Shown in pieces: positions 27,155-35,795 of a DNA stretch of 64,000 nucleotides. Where the stretch lies: positions 5,861,001 to 5,925,000 of the forward strand of contig NZ_LT670818.1 of the NCBI RefSeq assembly GCF_900129505.1, given 5' to 3'. Positions within the stretch are counted from its first letter, which is position 1. The number at the start of each line of letters is the position of its first letter. Below the pieces are notes generated by a model, which saw only the letters and a list, made by a program, of their open reading frames with translations, was not told the origin of the DNA and ran no database searches. The position numbers and the translations under genes are program-made. The DNA is from Bradyrhizobium erythrophlei (GTDB lineage: Bacteria; Pseudomonadota; Alphaproteobacteria; Rhizobiales; Xanthobacteraceae).

Positions 27155-27376
27155 ATGGCAATCCAAATCATCATGGACCACAACGGCGACACCCGGCACA
27201 GCTTCGATGCAAACGACGAACAAGCCCTCTTGAAAGCCGAACGCCGGTTCAAGGCGCTGACGGGTTCTGGCTTCACCGCGGCAACCCGGACCGCTTCCGG
27301 AGAGCCGGTCGTGACGCGCACGTTCGATCCGGCCGCAGAGGAGACTTTGTTCTTCCCGCGGCTCGTGGGCGGATAA
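27155..27376 (+). CDS. Small hypothetical protein (73 aa)
   Basis: The protein starts MAIQIIMDHNGDTRHSFDAN at ATG 27155 with ggag ten bases upstream, and is acidic with a predicted mixed fold. RFKALTGSGFTAA resembles small proteins seen in rhizobial and phage-like hypothetical families that handle a sequence of 'extent values'. It ends 16 bp before the next gene on the same strand, so both are probably made together. The function is unknown. Confidence 0.65.
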   Translation: MAIQIIMDHNGDTRHSFDANDEQALLKAERRFKALTGSGFTAATRTASGEPVVTRTFDPAAEETLFFPRLVGG

Positions 27377-27392
27377 CCGTCTCGGTTCAGTC

Positions 27393-27803
27393 GTGAAGCT
27401 GCTGTATATCGCGTCCGATCGGCTTCGAGGCTTCGCATCGGCCTGTTCAGGCTGGGTAGGGGCTTGGCGTGATTGGCTCTATGATCCCGGTCCCGTCAAC
27501 GAACGGGAGCGGCGGGGCCGAAAGCTTCTGCTTGAATGGCTGTCCGTGGCGCAACGGATACAGTACGAGCAGTACAATTATTTCGATGTCACGGGCTGCC
27601 ATAGCGGAAAGCGGTACCGAATACGCCACGGCATGGGGACGAATATCTATGAACTCGACGACAGGGGCCGCGCGCTGACCGGCTGGTGTTTCGTGCCAGA
27701 GGGTTATCTCGTCGCGGGCGACGTCATGCTGGCCCAGAAAATTGCGCTGGAAACGGACGAGCGGGGTGCGCTGGCACTGGCGAACAATTTCAGCCTCAGA
27801 TGA
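27393..27803 (+). CDS. Hypothetical protein (136 aa), partner of the preceding gene
   Basis: The protein starts at GTG 27393 and has an N-terminal region rich in Trp and Arg (WVGAWRDWLYDPGP), then RYRIRHGMGTNIYELD and GWCFVPEGYLVAGDVML, a compact beta-rich C-terminal block. I recognise the C-terminal block as recurring in Bradyrhizobium hypothetical proteins but know no function. Close spacing with the 73-residue gene suggests a two-gene unit. It is convergent with the DUF763 gene, 56 bp away. Confidence 0.65.
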   Translation: MKLLYIASDRLRGFASACSGWVGAWRDWLYDPGPVNERERRGRKLLLEWLSVAQRIQYEQYNYFDVTGCHSGKRYRIRHGMGTNIYELDDRGRALTGWCFVPEGYLVAGDVMLAQKIALETDERGALALANNFSLR

Positions 27804-27859
27804 TCCGGCGGCGTTCTCTCTCCGACATCGGGTGTTCCGTGAGCCGGCCAGGCAAGCGA

Positions 27860-29101
27860 TCAGCCTGCGGCTTTCGGATCGGCCAGGTCGCGCTCCCAGC
27901 CGAACACCGAGCGGCCGTCCAGGTCAGGCGAAGCCGCGCGCTCGGTGGCGATGAAGGAATCCAGTGAGGGTCCTTGCGCGGTGCGCTCGAGCCGGCGCGC
28001 CTGGTCGTCGAGCCGTTGCAGGGCGCCCATCTCCTCGTCGCGGCCAAGCCTTGCATGTTGGACGGCCGATTTCAGGACGCGGATGGTTTCATCGTAGACC
28101 TTGATCGGAACGGGGTAGGGATGCCGGTCCTTGCCGCCATGCGCCAGGGAGAAGCGCGCCGGATCGCGAAAGCGGTAGGGCGCGCCGTGAACGACTTCCG
28201 CGACCATCGCGAGCGAGCGCACCGTGCGCATGCCGACCCCCGGCGTAAGCAGCAATTCCGGAAAGTCGACCGGGCCGCGCTCGGCGGCGGCGGCGAGCGT
28301 GCCGTGGAGGCGGCGCGAAAATACGTCGGTCGATCGCACGTCATGGTGATCAGGCATCACGAGATGCGGCAGCATTGCTTGCGCGGGGGTTTTTCCCGTC
28401 AGCGCCTCCAGTTCGCTCACGATGCGGTCGGGGCCGAGGCCTGTCAGCAACTCGAGCTGGGCGGCGCGGGACATTTCCGCGCGCTTGTCGGTCAGGTTGA
28501 CGATCTCGCCCTGAGCCGGTCCGTCGATCGCCGTGTGGGGCTCATCGACAAAACTCGCCAGGTTTTCCGAATGCCAGTGGTAGCGGCGCGCCTGCCGCTT
28601 GTCGCCGTTCATGCCCTGCTGCACGACGGTCCACTTGCCGTCGTCGGTGACGAAGAAGCCGTGCAGGTAGAGGTCGAAACCGTCCTGCACGGCGGCGCTG
28701 TCGACCTTGGCGACCAGACGGCTCGCGCGCGTCAGCCTGGCGCCGTCGAAACCGATGCGTTCGCCGAGCAGCCGCAACTCGTCGGGTGTTTTTCGGGAAT
28801 GCTGGCCGCGGCCGCCGCAGACATGGATCCCCAGTTCTTCCTGCAGCGGCCCGAGGCCGCGTTTCAGCGCGCCGATCACGCTGGTGGTAATGCCGGAGGA
28901 ATGCCAGTCCATGCCCATCACGGCGCCGAACGACTGAAACCAGAACGGATGCGACAGCCGCTGCAGGAATTCGTCGCGGCCATAATGGTGCACGATGGCT
29001 TCCGTGATGATGGCGCCGAGCGAGGACATGCGCGTCGCCAGCCATGGCGGGACGCGTCCGCCATGGAGAGGGAGATCGGCGCTGCCGGTACGTCGTGCCA
29101 T
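27860..29101 (-). CDS. DUF763 domain protein
   Basis: This 413-residue protein opens MARRTGSADLPLHGGRVPPW, the characteristic start of DUF763, and continues with ATRMSSLG and HGFFVTDDGKWTVVQQGMN. Residues 283-299 (ELLLTPGVGMRTVRSLA) look like a helix-hairpin-helix DNA-binding motif. I chose ATG 29101, preceded by aagga. It follows the alkB-like gene by 35 bp on the same strand, suggesting a nucleic-acid repair role; this is inference. Confidence 0.85.
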   Translation of the reverse strand: MARRTGSADLPLHGGRVPPWLATRMSSLGAIITEAIVHHYGRDEFLQRLSHPFWFQSFGAVMGMDWHSSGITTSVIGALKRGLGPLQEELGIHVCGGRGQHSRKTPDELRLLGERIGFDGARLTRASRLVAKVDSAAVQDGFDLYLHGFFVTDDGKWTVVQQGMNGDKRQARRYHWHSENLASFVDEPHTAIDGPAQGEIVNLTDKRAEMSRAAQLELLTGLGPDRIVSELEALTGKTPAQAMLPHLVMPDHHDVRSTDVFSRRLHGTLAAAAERGPVDFPELLLTPGVGMRTVRSLAMVAEVVHGAPYRFRDPARFSLAHGGKDRHPYPVPIKVYDETIRVLKSAVQHARLGRDEEMGALQRLDDQARRLERTAQGPSLDSFIATERAASPDLDGRSVFGWERDLADPKAAG

Positions 29102-29136
29102 TCGATCCTTGCGAGCCGGGAATCGACCGAACTCTA

Positions 29137-29712
29137 TCAGGTCCTCGGCTCGGCCATGGTCCGGAACGTGATGGAATATCTGGGCGCTTCGACGGCGGGG
29201 ATGCTGTGCTCCCAGACCTGACGGGACGCACCCGACATCATGTAGAGCGACCGCGGCGCGGCATCGAGCGTGAAGCGCTGCCATTTCTCGCCGGCGGAGC
29301 GCCGGAAGCGGAACTTGCAGGCGCTGCCCAATGAGAGCCCGAATATCCGGTCGAAATGCGGTTTGTCCCGGTGCCAGCCGATGCCGACGCCGACGTCGTA
29401 TTCGGTACAGAGGACCTGCCGGATCAGGGTCCCCTGGCCGCCGAAGGCCTCGACCTCCTTGATGGTCGGCGCCAGCCAGTCCGGGATAGGCTTGGCTTCG
29501 CGGAGTCGCCGCAGCGTGTAGTCGTAGCTGAACCCGAATGACGCCACCCGCCGCTTGCCCTCGTATTGGCCGAACTGAAATGGCTGCAGCGGTAGGGCCG
29601 CGACGTGCCGGATGAGTTCCTGCTCGGCTTCGGGCGAGACGAAGTCGGCGGCGTAGCGCAATCCCTCGGGCTCGGGGGACGGCCCCATAAAGAATGCTAA
29701 TTGCTCGGTCAA
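29137..29712 (-). CDS. AlkB-family Fe(II)/2-oxoglutarate dioxygenase
   Basis: This 191-residue protein has the iron triad H114 and D116 (GWHRDKP) and H169 (WEHSIP), with R178 and R184 in RYSITFR binding 2-oxoglutarate. SLYMMSGASRQVWEHSIP is typical of AlkB homologues that remove methyl groups from nucleic-acid bases by oxidation. It is of the ALKBH-like short class rather than classic E. coli AlkB. DUF763 follows directly. Confidence 0.9.
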   Translation of the reverse strand: MTEQLAFFMGPSPEPEGLRYAADFVSPEAEQELIRHVAALPLQPFQFGQYEGKRRVASFGFSYDYTLRRLREAKPIPDWLAPTIKEVEAFGGQGTLIRQVLCTEYDVGVGIGWHRDKPHFDRIFGLSLGSACKFRFRRSAGEKWQRFTLDAAPRSLYMMSGASRQVWEHSIPAVEAPRYSITFRTMAEPRT

Positions 29713-29919
29713 ACCTGCGCTCTGCTTCGATCATGGCTGGATTGATTTCCAATATGGGAGCGCCGGCGTCTCCAGGGAAGGTGGCCAGCGGCCGCGCTGA
29801 AATCGGGCGCTGCCGTGCAGATCAAGAATCTTTGACCGGAATGATTGCCTATCCTCAGCGAACCGAGTGTGCGAGCCACCGGTCAGATCGCGGCCTGACG
29901 GGAGTGACGAGGAGCATTC

Positions 29920-31677
29920 ATGGCCAGGGTTGTTTCGGTCAATGTGGGCATGCCGCGCGACGTGCCTTGGCGTGGCAAGCCAGTCAGGACCGCGATCTGG
30001 AAACGCCCGGTCGAGGGTCGGGTGTTTGCCGGTCGTCTCAATCTCGTTGGTGATGGTCAGGCCGATCTCGCCGCGCACGGCGGCGAACAGCGTGCCGTGA
30101 TGGTGTATCAGCTCGACTCGTATCGATACTGGTCGGATTTCCTCCAACACTCGGATTTCGAATTCGGTCAGTTTGGTGAAAACCTCACGGTCGAAGGAAT
30201 GGCGGACAGCGACGTCTGCATCGGAGACCGATACCGGATTGGCGGCGCCATCTTTGAGGTAACCCAGCCGCGCGTCACCTGCTGGCGCCTCGGCATCAGA
30301 ATGGGCAACGAGCGGATGCCCGCGCTGGTCGTGGCACATCGAAGACCCGGCTTCTACCTTCGGGTCCTCCAGCAAGGCGAGATCGGGGCGGGGGACGCGA
30401 TTGAAAAGATCGCGGACGGTCCCGAGCGCATGACCGTCGCGGAGATCGATCAGCTGCTTTATTCGGCGGACCACCCGGTGGATGCGCTGCGCCGGGCGGT
30501 GCGGATTTCCGCGTTGAGCCCGGGCTGGCAGGGTTCGATGAACTCCCTGCTCGATGCCGTGCTGGCGGGGAGGCGCAACGGAAATGCCGGTCTTTCGGCC
30601 GCGCCCGCGGCAGCGCCCGCCTGGAACGGCCTGCGCCGGCTGCAAATCGTCGCCAGCAAGCGCGAGAGCGACGACGTCCGGTCGTTCGATCTTGCGGCCG
30701 CAGACGGATCGCGTTTGCCGGATGCGCTGCCCGGGCAGTACCTCGTTGTGCGACTGAAGCCCCGGGCGGATTCGGCGCCCGTCATGAGAAATTACTCGCT
30801 TTGCGGGCCGCCGGGCACCGGCATCTACCGGATCGCCGTCAAGCGCGAGCACGACGGGATCGCAAGCGGCTATCTGCACGAGCGCGCCAGGGTCGGAGAC
30901 GTGCTGGAGGTCTCCGCGCCGCGTGGATCGTTCGTGCTTCAACCAAAGGCGTCGCCTGTCGTACTGATGAGCGCCGGAGTAGGCATCACGCCGCTGCTGG
31001 CGATGCTGCAGACGCTGGTCGAAGCGGAAGAAGCTTCGCCGCGTGAGGTCTGGTGGATTCATTCCGCGCGCGACAGCGCGCACCACCCCTTTGCCGATGA
31101 CGTGCGCCGCCTGATCGCCGGCCTGGACAAGATGCGCTCGTTCGTCTTCTACACGCGTCCCGCTGCCGGCGACCGGCCCGGTTCGCAATACGATGCCGCG
31201 GGACGGCTCGACCTGGCGCTGCTGCAAAAGGCGGGGTTGCCGCTGTCCGGGACCTTTTATCTCTGCGGCCCCGCGGGTTTTATGGGCGCGATGACATCCG
31301 GGCTCACGGAGCAGGGCGTGCCGGGGGTGCGCATCCGGACCGAATTATTTGGTCCGGCCGCCGCTCCGTCTGACGGCGCTGCACGGCCAGCCCCACACAA
31401 GCCGAGCGGCGAACCGGGCTCGGGTCCGATCGTCACTTTCGTCCGCAGTGGTTTGGCCGTGCTCTGGGATAGCCGTTTCGGCAGCCTGCTCGAACTTGCT
31501 GAAGCTTGCGATGTCCCGGTGCGCTGGTCCTGCCGTTCCGGCGTTTGTCACAACTGCGAGTGCGGCATCGTTGACGGCGAACTTTTGTACTCACCTGATC
31601 CGATCGATCCGCCGGGCGCGGGCCTCGCCTTGATTTGTTGCTCCACGCCAAGGACGAGGGTTGATTTGGATCTTTGA
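29920..31677 (+). CDS. MOSC domain / ferredoxin-NAD(P) reductase / 2Fe-2S ferredoxin fusion
   Basis: This 585-residue protein has three parts. Residues 1-220 are a MOSC domain like YiiM (GEQRAVMVYQLD, FGENLTVEGM, Cys121 in PRVTCWRLG), which in YiiM acts on N-hydroxylated or molybdopterin-linked substrates. Residues 235-480 are a flavin reductase (RNYS at 290-293, GVGITP at 353-358, FYLCGPAGFM). Residues 500-585 are a plant-type ferredoxin with C538, C543, C546 and a C573/C574 pair. The chain carries electrons from NAD(P)H to the MOSC site. ATG 29920 has a good gaggag. Confidence 0.9.
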   Translation: MARVVSVNVGMPRDVPWRGKPVRTAIWKRPVEGRVFAGRLNLVGDGQADLAAHGGEQRAVMVYQLDSYRYWSDFLQHSDFEFGQFGENLTVEGMADSDVCIGDRYRIGGAIFEVTQPRVTCWRLGIRMGNERMPALVVAHRRPGFYLRVLQQGEIGAGDAIEKIADGPERMTVAEIDQLLYSADHPVDALRRAVRISALSPGWQGSMNSLLDAVLAGRRNGNAGLSAAPAAAPAWNGLRRLQIVASKRESDDVRSFDLAAADGSRLPDALPGQYLVVRLKPRADSAPVMRNYSLCGPPGTGIYRIAVKREHDGIASGYLHERARVGDVLEVSAPRGSFVLQPKASPVVLMSAGVGITPLLAMLQTLVEAEEASPREVWWIHSARDSAHHPFADDVRRLIAGLDKMRSFVFYTRPAAGDRPGSQYDAAGRLDLALLQKAGLPLSGTFYLCGPAGFMGAMTSGLTEQGVPGVRIRTELFGPAAAPSDGAARPAPHKPSGEPGSGPIVTFVRSGLAVLWDSRFGSLLELAEACDVPVRWSCRSGVCHNCECGIVDGELLYSPDPIDPPGAGLALICCSTPRTRVDLDL

Positions 31678-31756
31678 GGCGGGATCGGGCAAGCTAGTTT
31701 CTTCCGACTTTCGGTGACGCGGCTGAGGATTTCCGATTCAATTGTCAAACAGCGAG

Positions 31757-32245
31757 AGGATGTGCGTCCGCGATCTCGCGGCGCGATGCGCCCGAGCCTT
31801 GCGTCGGCTGGCCGCCCTCTCGAGGCGAGAGGGCGCAGGGAAAGCCGGGTGCGCGCTGCACCCGCGGTCCCGTGTGCAATTGTTATTGGCAAAAGGCACA
31901 CGAGCATACAGGTTCAGCGGAGGCAATCCGGCTTTCCCTGCGCGATGGGTTACGGCTTATTCCGCGCTCTCCCGGGTGACCGGGCTTTCTTGCCACCCTC
32001 ATCCGCGAAAAGTTTTGCTTCCCGCGAACTTGACACCAGCGTCGGGGTGTCAGGACCACACGGCTTCACCGTCCGCCACGGCAGCACTCGTCATTCGCCG
32101 CCATCGCGTCCACCGCATCCCACCGCACGTTTGTGACGATCGCGAGCCGCCCCTCTCATCGGGTGAGACGGTTTTGAAATAGACTGATTTGCGGTTTCTG
32201 AAAATCAGAATATTTCTTCCCGGGGGCTTGACCGGCGTTGGGCGA
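31757..32245 (-). repeat. Degenerate ~490-bp dispersed repeat, copy B
   Basis: On the minus strand this aligns with 23636-24110 from end to end, with substitutions and small gaps; see copy A for landmarks. Internal short hairpins (ccctctcgaggcgagaggg at 31818-31836) differ between copies. It lies in the gap after the MOSC fusion gene, at the boundary where recognisable core genes give way to small and broken ones. Confidence 0.75.
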
Positions 32246-32695
32246 TTTGCCCGTCGGGTCGATTTGTCGCGGGTAGCGCGCGAGATTTCGCTTGCGCGCA
32301 AGACGAAGCAGAGCGCGCGCCGAAGTCACAGACGAGCACGAGGCATGGCTGCAGGGCGATGACAGGGCATCTGGATTTGTCCAATACGCACCGAGCGAAG
32401 AATTAGCCGGACTTCTGGTCAACTGCCGATCAAGAGCGGTCCCGGGCCGCTGTTCAACTTCACCATTTCATTGCGGAAGCGTTCAGCCTGCCGCACCTGT
32501 CCGCCGCTGCTGTTGAGATTTTTCAATCGGCAACAACGGCATCCATGCATCTGAACAGTCGTGTTAGTCGACCGTGCCGCTGCGGGGTGCCGATTCTAAG
32601 CATAGAAAAATCCTTTGTAAAAACTGTGATTGGTTTTGAATTGCTAAATAAGTTTGGTGTGCTACACGCTCGACTCCCGAAAAAGGAATCAAACG
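32246..32695. other. Non-coding stretch, nothing recognised
   Basis: About 450 bp between repeat copy B and a small TTG-start gene. All open frames are short and without family resemblance. The last 100 bp become AT-richer (caaattaa-type runs around 32600-32660) and probably hold the promoter of the next gene. Confidence 0.5.
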
Positions 32696-32875
32696 TTGGC
32701 CAAGAAGAAAACATTAGCCCGTCGCCCATGGACTAAAGAAGATTTGCGTACGTTGAAGACGATGGCGCGCGATAAGCAGGGCGTGAAGAAAATCGCCAAG
32801 GCATTGAAGAGAACCCCCGGCGCAACAAGCGTGATGGCAGTTAAGCGTGGTGTATCATTGAGTACGCGGGGATAA
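32696..32875 (+). CDS. Small basic SANT/HTH-like protein (59 aa)
   Basis: The protein starts at TTG 32696, with aaaagga nine bases upstream, giving (M)AKKKTLARRPWTKEDLRTL. The WTKEDLRTLKTMARDK...KIAKALKRTPGATSVMA pattern resembles a single SANT/Myb-like or homeo-prospero helix-turn-helix. Similar ~60-residue proteins are common and multi-copy in Bradyrhizobium. It probably binds DNA; its targets are unknown. Confidence 0.7.
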   Translation: MAKKKTLARRPWTKEDLRTLKTMARDKQGVKKIAKALKRTPGATSVMAVKRGVSLSTRG

Positions 32876-32971
32876 TGGCCACATTGTAATCCAGCCCAAA
32901 CCTGAATTATTTGTCACTAACTGACTAATTTGTCACTAGATGCCAGCCATCGCTCGCACTATTGCGACGCG

Positions 32972-33190
32972 ATGGTTTACTTCTTTCACATCGTTGGTGG
33001 TTCAGAACTGTATCCCGATGAACTGGGACGTCGTCTGCCCACGCTTGAATCCGCAAAACGTCACGCTAAGGTCCTTGCTGACGAATTGAGGACGGGCGGC
33101 GACTTCTTCGGATCAAGTTTCGTTCGCGTCGTTGATGAGCACGGCAATACAGTCTTCGAATGCCCGGTCTCATCGCCGAAGTCGGACTAA
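32972..33190 (+). CDS. DUF6894-type small protein (72 aa)
   Basis: The protein starts MVYFFHIVGGSELYPDELGR at ATG 32972. The pattern F(H/D)...G..YPDE.G......A...A...L..EL and the C-terminal VRVVDEHGNTVFECP match the small-protein family DUF6894 that is abundant in Bradyrhizobium and Methylobacterium. The function is unknown. It lies alone between remnants. Confidence 0.75.
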   Translation: MVYFFHIVGGSELYPDELGRRLPTLESAKRHAKVLADELRTGGDFFGSSFVRVVDEHGNTVFECPVSSPKSD

Positions 33191-33937
33191 CCCGCAAGCA
33201 AATTCACGACGCTCGCGCCGTGCATATAACGTGGCCCTTCGCGCCGTCCCGTTGCTCCGTCGTAGATACTGCCTCAGGTTCCCAATCAGCTTTCTTCAAT
33301 CGCCGTTCCTCACCGCGTAACAAGAAGCCGTGACGCTTTAGATATGTTGCCTGCGGCTCGAAAATCGGCGGGTCGTGGCGCTTGAACTGGGTGAAGCCGA
33401 GGAAGACGCCCGCATGGCGCGGGCGATGATCGACGCTCCCCCCGGGGTTGCGGCGAAGTTCCCGAAACTGGAACAGTCCTAAGCTCATACTCCCAGCCCG
33501 GACAGAGACGCTGCGTTTTCGCTCCCATTCTGATTCTGCGTGATGGCGAACGGCCGGTGCTGTGGCGCCGGCATCGCTGACGGCGACCGGCGAGCGCAAT
33601 CAGGTTGGCGTTGACACATCAGGCCATCGCAGGATCTTGAGAGGCCGCGGCTGGATGCGAGCTTGGCCGGATTGCAGGGACAGGTCCGCACAGCGCGTGC
33701 GACGATGGGGTGGCGTCCTTGCAAGCTGAGCCTGTGCCTGACGTCGGTAGAGGGGGCCGCAGGAAACTAGGAAGGGCCGTAGATGGCATCCCGTCGCGCC
33801 GACCTCTTTTGCTTCCTGGCGAGGCTCTGCGCCTGCGGATGGAAAGCCTCGCCGATCTTCTTCGGCCCATCGAGCACTAAGCTGTAGTTTACTCGGCATA
33901 ATCGACGCTTCGATCGAGCCGTGCAGGTATCTGGCGA
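33191..33937. other. Intergenic stretch with short coding-like scraps
   Basis: No complete gene was found in ~750 bp. Two plus-strand tails look protein-like: one ends ARAMIDAPPGVAAKFPKLEQS at a TAA near 33480, and one ends LRLRMESLADLLRPIEH at a TAA near 33880. Neither has a start or an identifiable family. They may be the ends of deleted genes. I could not identify the minus-strand open frames here either. Confidence 0.35.
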
Positions 33938-34285
33938 TCAGTTCACGCTTGCCAGGAAGCCAGCCAGAATTGTCCGGCTCTGGCTGAGCGTCTCGATACG
34001 TTCATCGATCAGGCCGACCTGTCGAGCGAGTATTCTGCGCAGGTCGTTGCACGGCTTGAATGCTGGATCGTCGTTCGTCACGCACGGGAGCAACCGCTGG
34101 ATCGTTTCAAGCGTCAGCCCGGCAGCGCCAAGCATTTTGATCCGCCGCACGGTTTTCTCTTCCGCCGGGCCGTAGTCGCGATAACCGGAATCGGTTCGTT
34201 GCGGCGCAAGCAACCCTTCGCCTTCGTAGTAACGCAGCATTCGGACGCTGACTCCCGTCCTCCGGGAGAGTTCACCAATTTTCAC
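33938..34285 (-). CDS. MerR family transcriptional regulator
   Basis: This 115-residue protein starts MKIGELSRRTGVSVRMLRYYEGEGLL, the winged-helix core of the MerR family, followed by a short dimerisation helix (ARQVGLIDERIETLSQSRTIL). It has no effector domain or metal-binding cysteines beyond two scattered Cys, so it is like the small SoxR/CueR-size regulators that respond to aldehydes or redox stress. It is divergent from the alcohol dehydrogenase gene, which it very likely controls via the 19-bp-spacer promoter between them. Confidence 0.88.
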   Translation of the reverse strand: MKIGELSRRTGVSVRMLRYYEGEGLLAPQRTDSGYRDYGPAEEKTVRRIKMLGAAGLTLETIQRLLPCVTNDDPAFKPCNDLRRILARQVGLIDERIETLSQSRTILAGFLASVN

Positions 34286-34297
34286 CTGAAAAACCTC

Positions 34298-34328
34298 TTG
34301 ACCCTGACATCGCTGTCAGACCTTACAG
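34298..34328 (+). promoter_or_regulatory. MerR-type promoter with dyad in a 19-bp spacer
   Basis: ttgacc (34298-34303) is a good -35 box and ttacag (34323-34328) a plausible -10, separated by 19 bp, longer than the usual 17. Inside the spacer is the perfect dyad ctgaca-tcgc-tgtcag (34304-34319). A long spacer carrying the operator is the hallmark of promoters untwisted by MerR-family activators. It faces the alcohol dehydrogenase gene, 43 bp upstream of its start. Confidence 0.75.
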
Positions 34329-34370
34329 ACTGTGCTCATCCAAGTGAATACCCCTTGCGAAGGAGCAACG

Positions 34371-35381
34371 ATGAAAGCCTACCATTTGAATGGCCATGCT
34401 GGTGCTGGTGGCCTTGTGCGAGCCGATGTCAGCAAGCCCGCACCCGCCAACGGCGAGGTCCGCGTCCGGGTCGAAGCGGCAAGTCTCAACTACCGCGACC
34501 TCCTGATCCTCGACCGCGCAAGCCAAGGCGGGTTCAACGGCCGCGTGCCGCTCTGCGACGGTGCAGGCGTCGTTGACGCCATCGGCTCCGACGTCGTGCA
34601 ATGGCAGCTGGGCGACTGCGTTGCCGCATCGTTCTTTCGCGATTGGGTCTCGGGGCCGTTCAAGGCCAGCTACGTTCCGTCAGCCCTCGGTAGCGGCACG
34701 ATGGACGGAATGCTGGCAGAGTATGTCGTGCTGCCGGCAACGGCGCTAGTCTCCGTGCCGGCGCACCTGTCCTCGGTCGAAGCAGCGACCTTGCCCTGCG
34801 CCGGCGTCACGGCCTGGCACGGCCTCATCGCACGCGGCGGGATGGGCAAAGGCGACACGCTGCTGGTCCAGGGAACAGGTGGCGTCGCGCTGTTTGGCCT
34901 TCAGTTCGCAGCGGCGCTGGGGGCGCGTGCGATTGTGATATCCTCCTCGGATGAGAAACTCGCCCGTGCCAAGGCGCTGGGCGGCTCGATCCTCATCAAC
35001 TACCGCGACACGCCTGACTGGGATGTCGCCCTGATGAAAGCGACGGACGGCGAAGGTGCCAGTCATATCCTCGAACTCGGCGGTCCTGGTACCTATGACC
35101 GATCGCTACGATCGGTCGCCTCGGGTGGCAAGATCGTTCAGATTGGTGTTTTGACAGGGTTCGGCCCGAAGCCCGACCTCGCGCGCCTTCAGTGGGAGAA
35201 TGCCGACATCATCGGTATCACCGTCGGATCGGGCGAACATTTCGCCGCTATGAATCGTTTTTTGACCGACAACGCGATTCACCCAATCGTCGATCGGGTG
35301 TACGGCTTCGACGAGGCACCCGAAGCGTTCGCCCATCTCCGGACCGGCTCACACTTCGGCAAGATCGTTGTGAAGCTGTAG
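34371..35381 (+). CDS. Zinc-type alcohol dehydrogenase / quinone oxidoreductase
   Basis: This 336-residue medium-chain dehydrogenase has an N-terminal GroES-like domain (ASLNYRDLLIL, VPLCDGAGVVDAIG) and a Rossmann domain with VQGTGGVALFGLQFA. The catalytic-zinc Cys and His of classical alcohol dehydrogenases are not conserved here (SLNYRDL in place of a C-based motif), which places it nearer to zinc-free quinone-oxidoreductase-like members. ATG 34371 has gaaggag upstream. Control by the divergent MerR protein is probable. Confidence 0.87.
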   Translation: MKAYHLNGHAGAGGLVRADVSKPAPANGEVRVRVEAASLNYRDLLILDRASQGGFNGRVPLCDGAGVVDAIGSDVVQWQLGDCVAASFFRDWVSGPFKASYVPSALGSGTMDGMLAEYVVLPATALVSVPAHLSSVEAATLPCAGVTAWHGLIARGGMGKGDTLLVQGTGGVALFGLQFAAALGARAIVISSSDEKLARAKALGGSILINYRDTPDWDVALMKATDGEGASHILELGGPGTYDRSLRSVASGGKIVQIGVLTGFGPKPDLARLQWENADIIGITVGSGEHFAAMNRFLTDNAIHPIVDRVYGFDEAPEAFAHLRTGSHFGKIVVKL

Positions 35382-35795
35382 GCACGACGGCAAATTGCCG
35401 AGATCATCGTGATCCGAGCGGAAAAGAGCCAAAACTCGGATTTCTGAAGATTCCCCGCATCCATTTGCAGGAAACTGAACAGCGAGCCACCGCGCTCGAG
35501 GAGCGTCGGATCCGAGCACCGGTCGTGCTCAGATCGCCATCAGCCCAGCGCGCGCCGAAGTGTTACGCCCGTAACCACTTCGCACCGAAAGGAAAGAAAA
35601 GCGTAACAGGCGGCTGCGACACTACCTTGAGGCATCTGCCCCTCAAGATAACGGGTCATTGCCGCGTATCAGACGTAACAAAGATATGACGCTGGCAGTC
35701 AGAACGAATCTCCCGGCCGGCGCGGCCCATCGTACGGTTGTGAGCTCGCTAAGCGACGTGTGAAGGTCGATTGGCAGTAATCGGTGGTTTGACGA
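35382..35795. other. Intergenic stretch with one small hairpin
   Basis: No gene was seen in 414 bp. cttgagg (35626-35632) and cctcaag (35641-35647) form a 7-bp stem with an 8-base loop but no T-run. The final 100 bp upstream of the GMC oxidoreductase should hold its promoter, though I cannot place boxes with confidence. Confidence 0.4.

Noticed and set aside
27860..29752. Extended version of the DUF763 gene reaching back over alkB
   Set aside because: The first ~215 codons are out-of-family Arg-rich sequence overlapping the alkB gene; ATG 29101 gives the family start.
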